Shown here: one piece after another, positions 26,849 to 36,500 of the stretch
Layout: the number at the start of each line of letters is the position of its first letter
Numbering within the stretch: the first letter of the stretch is position 1
Assembly (NCBI RefSeq): GCF_003958645.1
Contig: NZ_RXLO01000003.1
Location: forward strand, 558,001-622,000
Direction of reading: 5' to 3'
Source of the DNA: Chitinophaga rhizosphaerae
GTDB lineage: Bacteria > Bacteroidota > Bacteroidia > Chitinophagales > Chitinophagaceae
DNA: 64,000 nucleotides
Program-made: the position numbers and the translations under genes
The notes under the pieces: generated by a model
The model's input: the letters and a program-made list of their open reading frames with translations, nothing else
What the model was told of the DNA's origin: nothing
Database searches by the model: none

Positions 26849-27457
26849 TTACCGTGAGAATTTCTTCCTTCCTTTCTCGGTGAGATAGGGCCAGAACAGT
26901 CCCGCGAAAACCTGCCGGTAAGCCCTGGCGGCTTCTTTGCCTTTGAGGCGTGCGGTGAGCTCGTTGTGGGAAAGCCAGTAATCTCCCGCAAGAAATATCT
27001 GGGTGACGAGCGTTTGGAGGATTTGAGGGGGCACGTCTTTCCGGAAAATCCCCTTTTCCTGCCAGGCTTTGAAAAACGATAAAAACTCCTTTTGCCTGCG
27101 TTTTACCAGTTCCGTGTATTGTTTCTTGACGGAAGGCACGCGCAGCCCGATTTCCGGGAAGTGCAGGAAAATGAACCGATACTTGAAAACCACCGGGAAC
27201 GTATGCTCCGCGAAATCCAGCAAAGCCTCCGGCCGGGCGTTTTCGATCCGCTCCATTTCAAATACCAGCGCGTCCATTTGCGCGGAAAGCGCCTCGTAAA
27301 GGGCTACGATGATATCGTCCGTATGCCGGAAATGGTAATGCAGGTTACCCGGACTGATGCCCATTTCCGCGGCAATGTGCCTGCTGGTGACGCTTTGTAT
27401 GCCCTGTTCGTTATACAGCGCCAGGGCTGTTTCGAGAATCCTGGATTTGGTGTCCAT
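26849..27457 (-). CDS. TetR/AcrR-family transcriptional regulator
   Basis: This 202-residue protein has an N-terminal TetR helix-turn-helix (TKSRILETALALYNEQGIQS, SRHIAAEMGISPGNLHYHFR) and an alpha-helical ligand-binding domain. The ATG at 27457 is chosen over a TTG at 27463. It is divergent from two small membrane-protein genes, and the 89-base gap contains a duplicated TTAG-N10-CTAA element, a plausible autoregulatory operator. The ligand is unknown. Confidence 0.88.
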   Translation of the reverse strand: MDTKSRILETALALYNEQGIQSVTSRHIAAEMGISPGNLHYHFRHTDDIIVALYEALSAQMDALVFEMERIENARPEALLDFAEHTFPVVFKYRFIFLHFPEIGLRVPSVKKQYTELVKRRQKEFLSFFKAWQEKGIFRKDVPPQILQTLVTQIFLAGDYWLSHNELTARLKGKEAARAYRQVFAGLFWPYLTEKGRKKFSR

Positions 27458-27496
27458 GCCCAAATATAAGCCGCTATTCCGGAAAACTGATTTTAA

Positions 27497-27536
27497 TTAG
27501 GTCTTTTGTTCTAATTGATTAGTACATTTGTTCTAA
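27497..27536. promoter_or_regulatory. Duplicated TTAG-N10-CTAA element, candidate TetR operator
   Basis: Two 18-base units, TTAGGTCTTTTGTTCTAA (27497-27514) and TTAGTACATTTGTTCTAA (27519-27536), lie 22 bases apart centre to centre, two helical turns. The second is a palindrome at 7 of 9 pairs. A perfect -7 element TACATTTG lies inside the second copy, so a bound repressor would block transcription of the small membrane genes. Confidence 0.45.
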
Positions 27537-27546
27537 ATCGAAATGT

Positions 27547-27738
27547 ATGGAACAGGACGGATTACAGCAAAAGCGACATGAGAACTGGTTCCAGGGCATC
27601 CGCGGGATGTTCCTGCCCGTGAAGCCAAACGATGGGCCGGTGGTCAAATCCCTGAAAGACGGTGCATTCTATCTCTTCGGCACCCTGGCGCTGATCATTA
27701 GCGTTTCGTTGGCGGGGGTAATATTAATGGTGGTCTGA
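27547..27738 (+). CDS. Small single-pass membrane protein (hypothetical)
   Basis: This 63-residue protein has a charged N-terminus and one C-terminal transmembrane helix (YLFGTLALIISVSLAGVILM). It lies 11 bases downstream of the TTAG/CTAA elements and one base before the next membrane gene, so the pair is probably translated together under TetR control. I do not recognise a family. Confidence 0.65.
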   Translation: MEQDGLQQKRHENWFQGIRGMFLPVKPNDGPVVKSLKDGAFYLFGTLALIISVSLAGVILMVV

Positions 27739-27739
27739 C

Positions 27740-28108
27740 ATGCGGTTGCTGATCGGATGCGCCGGGGCATGGGCGTGTATCCACTTTTTCCGCGGTGTCG
27801 GTCATCCTTTGCCTTTCCTTAACGGTTACCTGACCGATTTCCTGGCTATTCCTGCCATGGCGCATCTGGCCTTGCTGATCATCCGGCGGTCCGTGGCCCG
27901 CGATCCGGGTTTCGTGTTCCCTTTTGGCTGGGTGCTTTTCGTGGCGGCCTACGTGTCTTTGGTGATGGAAGCGTTGGCGCCGGCGTTTTCGCCACGGTAT
28001 ACGGGAGATTGGGGGGATGTGGCGGCTTATTTTGCCGGAGGGTTTTGCTATCAGTTGTGGATGAAAAGGAAAACCGTTGTTGCCGGAAATAAAAGGGAGC
28101 CGGTATAG
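27740..28108 (+). CDS. Small integral membrane protein, resembling those named magnesium citrate secondary transporter
   Basis: This is a 122-residue protein with about three to four hydrophobic segments. The motif PFLNGYLTDFLAIPAMAHLA followed by a helix ending ALAPAFSPRYTGDWGDVAAY fits a short Bacteroidota membrane family often labelled magnesium citrate secondary transporter. That label has little experimental backing, so the real role is open. It starts just after the 27547 gene and ends inside a hairpin shared with the converging MFS gene. Confidence 0.6.
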   Translation: MRLLIGCAGAWACIHFFRGVGHPLPFLNGYLTDFLAIPAMAHLALLIIRRSVARDPGFVFPFGWVLFVAAYVSLVMEALAPAFSPRYTGDWGDVAAYFAGGFCYQLWMKRKTVVAGNKREPV

Positions 28109-28118
28109 GCCGGCTCCC
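28091..28118 (-). terminator. Terminator of the MFS gene, overlapping the 3' end of the 27740 gene
   Basis: The stem GGGAGCCGG / CCGGCTCCC has a 6-base loop and, read on the minus strand, is followed by TTTTATTT. It lies 32 bases past the MFS stop codon. Its plus-strand exit lacks T residues, so it mainly ends the minus-strand operon. The stop codon of the 27740 gene lies in the loop. Confidence 0.7.
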
Positions 28119-28149
28119 GGTGAGATCGTATCGGTACCCGTCAGGCGTA

Positions 28150-29406
28150 TTAATGTTCTTCCACGAAATCAAGGTCGCGGTGATGGGTTTCATCGATCGT
28201 GAAGATGGAATAAAACCCGATGGCGAAGCAGACGGCGCCCACGATGGCTGCAGCGTTCACTTCCTGTACCAGCGGTTTGAGGAATCCGTAGGATAAGGTC
28301 ATCGCTACAACGGTTCCCCGTACCATGTTGGGAATGGTAGTAGCGGCCGTGGCGCGGATGTTGGTGCCGAATTGTTCCGCCCCGATGGTCACGAACATCG
28401 CCCAATACCCGATCCCGAAACCCAGCCACAGGGTGGCGAAATAGAGCATGGCTGCGGTATTGATGCCGGCGTAGAGAAAAATCACGCTTCCCGCGAAAGT
28501 AAATCCCATCAACAGCATTACCGCTTTCCGCCGCGATTGCATCCGGTAGCTGATGTAGCCGCTGAGCAGGTCGCCACCGGCGAGGCCTACGTAACACCAC
28601 ATCACGGCCAGTCCCGGTTTCACTTCTTCCACGATGCCCAGAGCCTTGCCGAATTCATTGCTGAACGTGGAAAGGATGCCTATCACGTACCAGGTGGGCA
28701 ACCCGATCCCGATACATTTCAGGTAGCGGACCAGCCTGTCTTTCCGCGTGAAGAAAGACAGGAAACTCCCTTTCCGGACGCCCGTCATATCTTTCATGTT
28801 TACATACAAACCGGATTCGAACACCCCGATGCGCAGGAGCAACAACATCGCCCCGAGCGCACCGCCCGCGAAATACGCGTTCCGCCAGCTGAAAAGCTCT
28901 ACGGTAAAGTAGGCGGCCACTGCGCCAAGCAGGCCTACACCCGCCACCAGTGAGGCGCCCAGCGCGCGCAAATGTTTCGGCAAACTCTCGGATACGAGCG
29001 TAATTCCTGCCCCGAGCTCCCCGGCCAACCCCACGCCGGCAATGAACCGCAAGATTTTGTATTGCGGGACGTCCTGCACGAAGCCACAGGCGAAATTGGC
29101 GAGCGAATAAGTGATGATCGACCCGAAAAGCACCGACAGCCGGCCTTTCCGGTCGCCGAGCACGCCCCAGAGAATGCCGCCGAGCAACAGCCCGGTCATT
29201 TGCCAGTTGAGGATGGAAGCGCCTTCTGCGGAAATGGCAGCTTCGCTCAGGCCCAGGTCGCGCAGGCTGGGGATGCGCACGATGCCGAACAGCAGCAGGT
29301 CGTAAATGTCCACGAAATATCCCAGCGCCGCTACGATCACGGGTGCGGAAAACAGCGCGCGAAGGGCAGGTTTTTCTGTTTGCATGGATTGCGTCATTTT
29401 ATTCAT
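28150..29406 (-). CDS. Major facilitator superfamily transporter
   Basis: This 418-residue protein has twelve predicted transmembrane segments and the MFS motif between TM2 and TM3 (GVLGDRKGRLSVLFGSIITY), plus RFIAGVGLAGELGAGITLVS in TM4. It belongs to the metabolite:proton symporter side of the family and imports or exports a small organic solute. It overlaps the end of the preceding 804-residue gene by 8 bases, so the two are translationally coupled. With the SusCD pair upstream it probably carries the same breakdown product across the inner membrane; the substrate is unknown. Confidence 0.85.
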   Translation of the reverse strand: MNKMTQSMQTEKPALRALFSAPVIVAALGYFVDIYDLLLFGIVRIPSLRDLGLSEAAISAEGASILNWQMTGLLLGGILWGVLGDRKGRLSVLFGSIITYSLANFACGFVQDVPQYKILRFIAGVGLAGELGAGITLVSESLPKHLRALGASLVAGVGLLGAVAAYFTVELFSWRNAYFAGGALGAMLLLLRIGVFESGLYVNMKDMTGVRKGSFLSFFTRKDRLVRYLKCIGIGLPTWYVIGILSTFSNEFGKALGIVEEVKPGLAVMWCYVGLAGGDLLSGYISYRMQSRRKAVMLLMGFTFAGSVIFLYAGINTAAMLYFATLWLGFGIGYWAMFVTIGAEQFGTNIRATAATTIPNMVRGTVVAMTLSYGFLKPLVQEVNAAAIVGAVCFAIGFYSIFTIDETHHRDLDFVEEH

Positions 29407-31813
29407 ATTTCATCCACACGGTGGCGGTGCAGTTTTTGTCGGCTATGGCCCTTATCCAGTGGGCGTTGTAGCCTTCCGGGAATTCGTGGCGCACGGTTTG
29501 GCCGGCGGGAACGCGGAAGGTTTTGTAAGTGTGCCAGCCGGTGAGGTCGGTGTTCACCTGCAGCGTGATCTGCACGGTTTTGTCGGATTGCAGGGTCACT
29601 GATTTTTTGTCGTATCCCGTCATGAGGAAAGGCAGGGAAGGATCGTTCGCCTTTACCGCCGTTTTTTTCCACATGCCGCCTTCGCCTACGGGCTTGCCGA
29701 GTTTCCAGAGATCGTCGATGGCGCCGAACCACAACCCGCCGGCGGGCCCATGGGTGTCGAAGTAATGCCCGTCGGGCGATGCGCCGCCGCGGGTGCCGCT
29801 GATCACCAGTAATCCGCGCCAGGTACAGTAATCCGCGATTTTCCTTTTGTGGGTGGAGACGGGGCGGATGGACGCAAACCCGGATTCCCGGCCGATTTCG
29901 TAAAACGTTCCATGCGCGTTCAGCATGTATCTTTCCGATTCCAGTTCCCTTGCGCCGCGGGGCCATCCGAATGCCATCGGCTGATCGTACCGCGCGGAGG
30001 TTTTCGGCAGGCGGAACGTCCCGGTTTTGTCGGTTACGGTGACGGAGGCTTCATCCACTTCAAAATCCCGTTTCAACGCCAGTATCTTTTCCATCTGAGC
30101 CGAGCTATCGCCTACGGAAGCCACGTTCTGCAAGGTTTCCCCGATTTCCGCATACCGTTTTTCTCCACCACTTATATTCAACACCTGCAGGTTTTTGTTC
30201 CCCGAAGCGGGCCTGATCAACTGCGCGCCGGAAACGCCGTCTTCTTCGATGCCCGCCAGCGAAGCGAACATGGGATCGGCCTGCTGGTGCAATTGGCCGC
30301 TGTAATGGAAGAAGGCTGTTGCCACGCAGTTTTTATCTGCCCGGATGCGCACCCAACTCGTACGGAATTGCGCCGGGAAAATGAAGAACGCATAGCCGTC
30401 TTTACCGGTTGTTATTTTTTTATATTCCGTCCATTCGTTGTTTCCTTTCACATCCGTTTCAATGGTAAACACCACCGGCGATCCGTTCCCATGGCTGAGG
30501 TGCAGCACTTTCTTCCCTGTTCCGGAAGCGAGATAGGGATCGGAGGGCACGCCGGCTTTCACGGAATCGCCGATCCAGGGCCCGCCCCAGCCGGAGGCGG
30601 GGCCCCAGGTTTTCAATGCTTCGGGCGTACCGAACCAGAGGTTAGACTGAGACCGCCCGGCGTAGGGGTTTTCGAGGATCGTGGTTTCGTCTGTAGAAAG
30701 TACAAGTTGTCCGTTCCATTCGCAGAAGTCCGGAATATAGCGCAGGTGGCTGCCAATGGGTGTAATGCCGCCGCTATTGGCCCTGGTGAAGGTTTTCGGG
30801 AAGTCGTAGAACATGCCGTGCATATCCATGAGCATTTTGCCGTTCCCGATCTCGCGGATGCGCGGCCATTCGGTGTACCAGCCTCCCCAATGGTCGTAGG
30901 TGCGGGCGGCTTTGGGTAAGCGGTAGGTGTACCATTGCCCGTTGTCGAGAAGTTTGAGGATGACGGAACGCTTGTCCCACCCGATGCTCCAGGCCGGCGC
31001 CTTATCGTCGGGCGCGCCGTAGATGCCACCGGGGCCGGTGATGTCGGTGAATTGTTTCCGTTCGATGATCGTCCATTTCTTCCCGTCCCATTCGGCCAAT
31101 ACGCCTTTCTCGTCGTCATTTCTCGGTGCGCTGCCGGTTTGCAGGTCTGCCGCTTTGATGTCGAAAACCTTGTGCTCGCCGTTGTTGGCGATGATGAACC
31201 GGCCCTGTGTGGTGTAGGCGCCTTTGCCATGCCAACCGGGAACGGGCTTGTGGAAGAGTTTCTTCACGGCCAGGGTATGCACATTCGCTTCATATACCAT
31301 CCCTTCCATGTCGTAGAAATATACGCTGTTGGCGGGATCGGTGAGGTGGCGCGCCGTGGCCGTCATGCGGCCGGGCATGGTCGTCAGCGGGATCACGCGG
31401 ACTTTTCCCTTGCCGTCGATGAAGTACGAACCCGTGATGAGCTGGTTGGATTCGCGGTGGATGAGCCGGTTAGCCGGTGTGCCGCCCACGCTTTCCGGGT
31501 GGGTCGTAAGCCGGAGGTCTTTGCTGATGCTGTACAGCTTGTCCGAACTGCCGTTAGGGCAGTGCGGGGAATAGGTCACCATCCATAACCGGCCCGCCCA
31601 CGGCGTGATGGCACCTATTCCACCTTCTGCGCCATCGCCCTTGCAGGGATAACCGCCGCCTTCGTTGAAAACGGCGAGGTGGGGGTATACGCCGCTGATC
31701 TGCAAGGGTTTCCCCGGCCCGCTATCCGCCTGGGCTGCCGCTGTGTTGCCAAGTCCCGCGGCGAGGACGGTCATCATACAAACTGTTGATATCTTCATGT
31801 GTCTCATATTCAC
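29399..31813 (-). CDS. Large secreted protein with internal duplication, unknown function
   Basis: This 804-residue exported protein (signal peptide MKISTVCMMTVLAAGLGNTA) carries similar motifs in the two halves. Examples are MDMHGMFYDFPKTFTRANSG versus LNAHGTFYEIGRESGFASIR; FCEWNGQLVLSTDETT versus YCTWRGLLVISGTRGG; NLWFGTPEALKTWG versus GLWFGAIDDLWKLG; and VRIRADKNCVATAFFHYSG versus IRAIADKNCTATVWMKYE. The regular WxG and propeller-like spacing suggests a beta-propeller or carbohydrate-active fold. I do not recognise the family. It lies between SusD and the MFS transporter, so it probably acts on or binds the imported ligand in the periplasm or at the surface. The upstream ATG at 31813 (MNMRHMK) or the one at 31798 may be used. 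Confidence 0.75.
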   Translation of the reverse strand: MNMRHMKISTVCMMTVLAAGLGNTAAAQADSGPGKPLQISGVYPHLAVFNEGGGYPCKGDGAEGGIGAITPWAGRLWMVTYSPHCPNGSSDKLYSISKDLRLTTHPESVGGTPANRLIHRESNQLITGSYFIDGKGKVRVIPLTTMPGRMTATARHLTDPANSVYFYDMEGMVYEANVHTLAVKKLFHKPVPGWHGKGAYTTQGRFIIANNGEHKVFDIKAADLQTGSAPRNDDEKGVLAEWDGKKWTIIERKQFTDITGPGGIYGAPDDKAPAWSIGWDKRSVILKLLDNGQWYTYRLPKAARTYDHWGGWYTEWPRIREIGNGKMLMDMHGMFYDFPKTFTRANSGGITPIGSHLRYIPDFCEWNGQLVLSTDETTILENPYAGRSQSNLWFGTPEALKTWGPASGWGGPWIGDSVKAGVPSDPYLASGTGKKVLHLSHGNGSPVVFTIETDVKGNNEWTEYKKITTGKDGYAFFIFPAQFRTSWVRIRADKNCVATAFFHYSGQLHQQADPMFASLAGIEEDGVSGAQLIRPASGNKNLQVLNISGGEKRYAEIGETLQNVASVGDSSAQMEKILALKRDFEVDEASVTVTDKTGTFRLPKTSARYDQPMAFGWPRGARELESERYMLNAHGTFYEIGRESGFASIRPVSTHKRKIADYCTWRGLLVISGTRGGASPDGHYFDTHGPAGGLWFGAIDDLWKLGKPVGEGGMWKKTAVKANDPSLPFLMTGYDKKSVTLQSDKTVQITLQVNTDLTGWHTYKTFRVPAGQTVRHEFPEGYNAHWIRAIADKNCTATVWMKYE

Positions 31814-31818
31814 TTTTA

Positions 31819-33501
31819 TCAGTAATGCTCGTTCTGTGTAATGGCCGGGTTCACCCGTCTTTCTACGGCAGGTATCGGCCAGAGATATTGTTTCGATTTG
31901 TCGAATTTCCTTTCCACCAGTATTTTCACATCCGCCCCAAACGCAGAATAGTCGGCGATGCCATCGTTATCCAACGGGGTGACGCCGGGAAAAGGCCATT
32001 TGGCGCGGTTTTGATTGGCGGGGTCGGGGAGGCCGATCACGGGTTTTGTCAGCACTTTTTCCGCCAGCCGCCAGCGGATGAGGTCCATATAGCGGAGGCC
32101 TTCCTTCACCAGTTCCACCCTTCTTTCCCTGCGCACGATTTTTTTCAGTTCGGCGAGGTCGGAGGTGGTAACGGAAGGGTAGTTCGATATATCGGTAACG
32201 GCTACACTATATGCGCGCGCCCTCAGGCGGTTGAGCGCTTCGCGGACGGATGCGTCGCCTTCGCCGAGCTCGATTTTGGCTTCTGCATACGTTAGCAATA
32301 CTTCGGCGAAACGGATAATGATGGCGTCGTTATCTTCCACCAGCCTGTCTGCCCAGGTCTGATCGATCCCTTTTTTCCAGAGGAAGCCGGTGTAACTGGC
32401 GAAGGGGCGCACGGCACGGTTGTCGAAATTGGGTACCATGCCGCCGGTTTTGTAATTGCGGGTGGTGAGCGAATCCGGGTGGGGCTGGTAGGAGAACCCG
32501 AGCCAGGGCGTCCCGAATTCGACGATGGTCATCGTGAGCCGGGGATCTCGGTGTTGGAAGGGATGCTGCGGATCGTAAGCCGCCGATTCGTCGATAGGCT
32601 TGCCGTCCGTACATTCATAAGCGTCCACGATGTCGCGTGTGGGGAGCCATGCGCCGAAGCCGCCTGCATTACGGCAGATATAATCCTGCACGAACCCCGC
32701 ACCGTTGAATACCTGCTGCTTTTCGTCGCGGGGAATACTGAGGATGATCTCCTTGCTGGATTCTCCGGCTTTCAGGAAAAGCTGGTCGTATTTCTCTTCC
32801 AGCTTGTACACACCGGTATTGGCCAGTTGCATCACCTTGTCTGCAGCGGTTTTCGCTTCGGCCCACTTGCCTGCGTACAATGCCGTACGGGCTTTGATGG
32901 CCAGCGCGGCGCCCTTCGTCAAACGTTTCACTTCCCCCGCTCCGTATGTAGCCGGCAGGTTGTCTGCCGCCCAATCCAGCTCCGCGAACACGAAATTGAG
33001 CACGGTATTTTGCGCCGTGCGCGTAATGCCGCCGGATTCTTCCAGCGTCAGCGGTTTCGTAATGAATGGAACATCGCCGAACCGCGCGATAAGGCGTGCA
33101 TATTGATAGGCCCGGATGAGGCGCATTTCGGCTTCGAGCCGCGTCATCACCGCAGCGGGCGTATTGCCGGCGGCGCGCTGCATGTTCGCCAGGTAGGAAT
33201 TGGCCCGGGCGATGGCCTTGTAGGCATTCAGCCAGTAGGTTTGCACACTGGCGTCTTCCGCGTTCATGGTGCCGCCGATCACGGCGTTGGTCAGTTGCGC
33301 GCGGTGCCAGTCGTTGTCGGTAAACAACTCATTGTCGTTCCCCCAGAACGGAAGGCGGTACAGGTCGTTCACGGCCAGTTCCAGCTCGGTCTGGTTGGAA
33401 TAGAAGCCGCCGGTAGAGGGTTCCGACGGTGGCGTAAGGTCCAGTTTGGCGCAGGAAGCGAGCCCCGCGGCCAGGCATATGATGGATACTATCTTTTTCA
33501 C
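31819..33501 (-). CDS. SusD/RagB-family nutrient-binding lipoprotein (GTG start)
   Basis: This 560-residue lipoprotein has lipobox LASCAKLDLTPPSEPS. SusD features are EMRLIRAYQYARLIARFGDV and the C-terminal RRERRVELVKEGLRYMDLIR. The signal peptide begins KKIVSIICLAAG, and the only suitable start before it is GTG at 33501, 22 bases after the SusC stop. It ends 5 bases before the next gene. It partners the SusC at 36538. Confidence 0.9.
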   Translation of the reverse strand: MKKIVSIICLAAGLASCAKLDLTPPSEPSTGGFYSNQTELELAVNDLYRLPFWGNDNELFTDNDWHRAQLTNAVIGGTMNAEDASVQTYWLNAYKAIARANSYLANMQRAAGNTPAAVMTRLEAEMRLIRAYQYARLIARFGDVPFITKPLTLEESGGITRTAQNTVLNFVFAELDWAADNLPATYGAGEVKRLTKGAALAIKARTALYAGKWAEAKTAADKVMQLANTGVYKLEEKYDQLFLKAGESSKEIILSIPRDEKQQVFNGAGFVQDYICRNAGGFGAWLPTRDIVDAYECTDGKPIDESAAYDPQHPFQHRDPRLTMTIVEFGTPWLGFSYQPHPDSLTTRNYKTGGMVPNFDNRAVRPFASYTGFLWKKGIDQTWADRLVEDNDAIIIRFAEVLLTYAEAKIELGEGDASVREALNRLRARAYSVAVTDISNYPSVTTSDLAELKKIVRRERRVELVKEGLRYMDLIRWRLAEKVLTKPVIGLPDPANQNRAKWPFPGVTPLDNDGIADYSAFGADVKILVERKFDKSKQYLWPIPAVERRVNPAITQNEHY

Positions 33502-33523
33502 GTAAAATCGTTTTTGGTTGAAC

Positions 33524-36500
33524 TTAGAATTTGACAATGGCGCCCACCATGAAAGTGGCCACGATAGGATAGCTGTAACTGCCGGCCTCGGGATCGAGGT
33601 ATTTGGGCAATTTGCTGATGGAAAGGAAATCGTTGGCGGACAGGTACACCCGCAGCGACTGTACCCCAACGGTCTTCAACAGCTCCTCCCGCAAAGTATA
33701 ACCCAACGTCGCGTTTTTCAGGCGGAAGTAGGCGCCGCTCCTCAGCCAGTAATCGGACAGCGTGTAATTATTCCCGTTAGACGTCCTCGAGAGGCGGGGA
33801 TACGTAGCCTGGAGGTTTTGCTCCGCCGTATTGTTTTTGCTCCAGAACCTGCCGACCATTTCCTGCGGTACGTTCCCGAAGGCTTCGGCGAAGGGTTGCA
33901 CGATGTCTGTCCCCAGCCGGCTCAGTTTTTTCCCGACGCCCTGGAACGTAAGCCCCGCATCGAATCCCATATAATCCGCCCGCACGTTGCCGCCATAGAG
34001 GTAACGGGGCAGGGCGCCACCGAGAAGGACCTTGTCGTCTGGCGTAATCACCCCGTCTTTGTTCATATCCATATAGCGGACGTCGCCGGGTTTGGTATTG
34101 GCGCCCATCACGGGGCCGGCGGTCACCTCTTCCGCGGTTTGGAACAGTCCGTTCGATACATATCCGAACCATTCGTTGTATTCGGAGCCGTTGCGGATGA
34201 TCTGATCGCCGCGGAACTCGGTGCCTTTCAGGTCGCCGATGCGCGAGCGGGCGTCTGAGAAATTGGCGCCGATGGAATAACGGACTTTCCCGACCTGGTC
34301 TCTCCAGTTCACATCCAGCTCCCAGCCTTTCACGTGCAGCGTGCCGGCGTTCTGATTGGGCTTGTCGTAGCCGATATACAAAGGAATGTCGAGCGGAAGG
34401 AGGATGTCGAAAGTCGATTTTTTGAAGTAGCCTGCGGAAATGTTGAGCCGGCTGTCGAGGAACGCCGCGTCGATACCGATGTCTGACGTGCGGGTGGTTT
34501 CCCAGGAAATATTCTCGACGGCATACACCTGCTGGCCCGCGCCGCTCAACGGCACTACGCCGCCACTTTGGTAAAAAAGGGCGTTGGTGAAATCGAGCGT
34601 GGCCTGGTAGGGATAATTGCCGATCCTTTCATTGCCGGCTTCGCCCCAGCTGCCGCGCACTTTCAGGAACGACAGCCAGCTGACGCCCTTCAGGAACGAT
34701 TCTTCGGAAACCGTCCATCCTGCCGAAACGGAAGGGAAAACCGCGCCGCGATAAGCTTTGCCGAAGCGGGAAGATTTATCGTACCGGAGGTTCCCCTGTA
34801 CCAGGTACTTCCCTTTATACGCATATTTCAGCCTCCCGAAAAACGAGCGGAGCGCAGATTCGGATGCCGCGCCGGAATTCGTCCGCAGCTCGATGGAGCC
34901 CGCGTTGAGATAGGGGTATCCCGTCAGCGGAAACCCGCTCCGGCCCGCGCTCAGCGATTCGTAGTTGTTGTAATTCTCTTCGTATCCCGCCAGCACGTCG
35001 ATATCGTGCCCGCCGCGCAAACTGCGGGCGTAATTGGCGAGGAGCTGCCCGTTGATGGAAATATTTTCGTTCCGCGATTCGCCGAGCGTGGTGCGTGGCT
35101 GGTTCACCACGGTGCTGGGAGAACCGTTCGGGTTCGTGAATTTTATCTGGGTGGAAAAGTTCTTGAATTTGTCCATATCGAACGTGGGAGCCACCTGCGC
35201 CGTGAGCGTCAATCCATCGACCGGCCTGAAATTGAACAGGAGCCGCCCGCCGATCTGGTTGTAGCGGTAGCGGTTGAAGCCGCCGCCATAAAGTTGCGCT
35301 GCAGGGTTGCGGCCGTCTTTGGAAATGGCGAAACGCCCGTCGCTGTAATAATCGTCGTAAATGCCGGGCATGATGCGGCTCAGGTAAATGGGATCGGTGT
35401 TGGGGGAATTTTCCTCCGTCCGTTTGTAGAAGATGTCCAGTCCTGCGGAAAGTTTCGAATTGATCTGCAGGTCGTTGTTGACGCGCAGCAAATACCTTTC
35501 GAAATCGTAGTTATCGTAAAACGCGCCTGCTTTCGAGTAACTGAGGGAGGCTTTGGTTTTGAGCTTATCCGTTCCGGAAGTGAAAACGACTTCATGGCGC
35601 TGCCGCGGCGCGGTGCGGTGACGGAGGAGCGTTTTCTGCCAGTCGGTCACCGGGAATTCGTCCGGGTTTACGCGGTTGCTGTCTAGATAAGAATCGATGA
35701 AGGGCTGCGCATAAGCGCCGGAAGCTGCGCCGTCGTTGACGGCCTGTTCGTTGAAATAGCGCATGTAATCCTGCGGGCCTACGTATTTGGGCATGGCCGT
35801 CGGTTTCTGGGCGCCGTATTCGTAGTTGTATTCGAGGCTGGGGCGCCCGGTGCCCGCGCGTTTGGTGGTGATGAGGATCACGCCGGCCGCGCCACGGGAA
35901 CCGTAGATGGATGCGGACGCCGCGTCTTTTAGGACAGACAGGCTTTCCACATCGTTGGGGTTTACGTTGTCTACGCTGGAAACGGGGACACCGTCTACGA
36001 TCACCAGCGGGCCGTTCGTGCCGATGGTGGTGATGCCGCGGATGAGGATGGAGGAACCTCCGCCCGGGGAGCCGCTGCTGCGGGTGACAGACACGCCGGC
36101 CATGGCGCCCTGCAATGCGTCAGACACCTTCAGCGTCTGCCGGCCGCCCACGTCTTTGGCGCTGATGGTAGCCACGGCGCCCGTGAGGTCTTTTTTCTTC
36201 TGCCGGCCGTAACCCACCACCACGGTTTCATCCAGCTCGCGGGTGTTGGTGTGGAGGAAAACTTCGATGGATTGGCCAGGCGTAACGTCCAGCGTCTGGG
36301 AGGCATAGTTGAGCATCGAAACGGTGATCTTGCCTGCGCCCGTGGGAAGACGGAGGGTGAAATGACCGTTGTTGTCTGTGGTAGTGCCGGCCGGGGTGCC
36401 CGGAACGGATACGGTAGCCTCGGGCAGCGGCGTTTTGCCGGCGGCATCGGTCACCGTACCTGTGACCTGCCGGTCCTGGCCTGCCAGCCGAACGGCCAGC

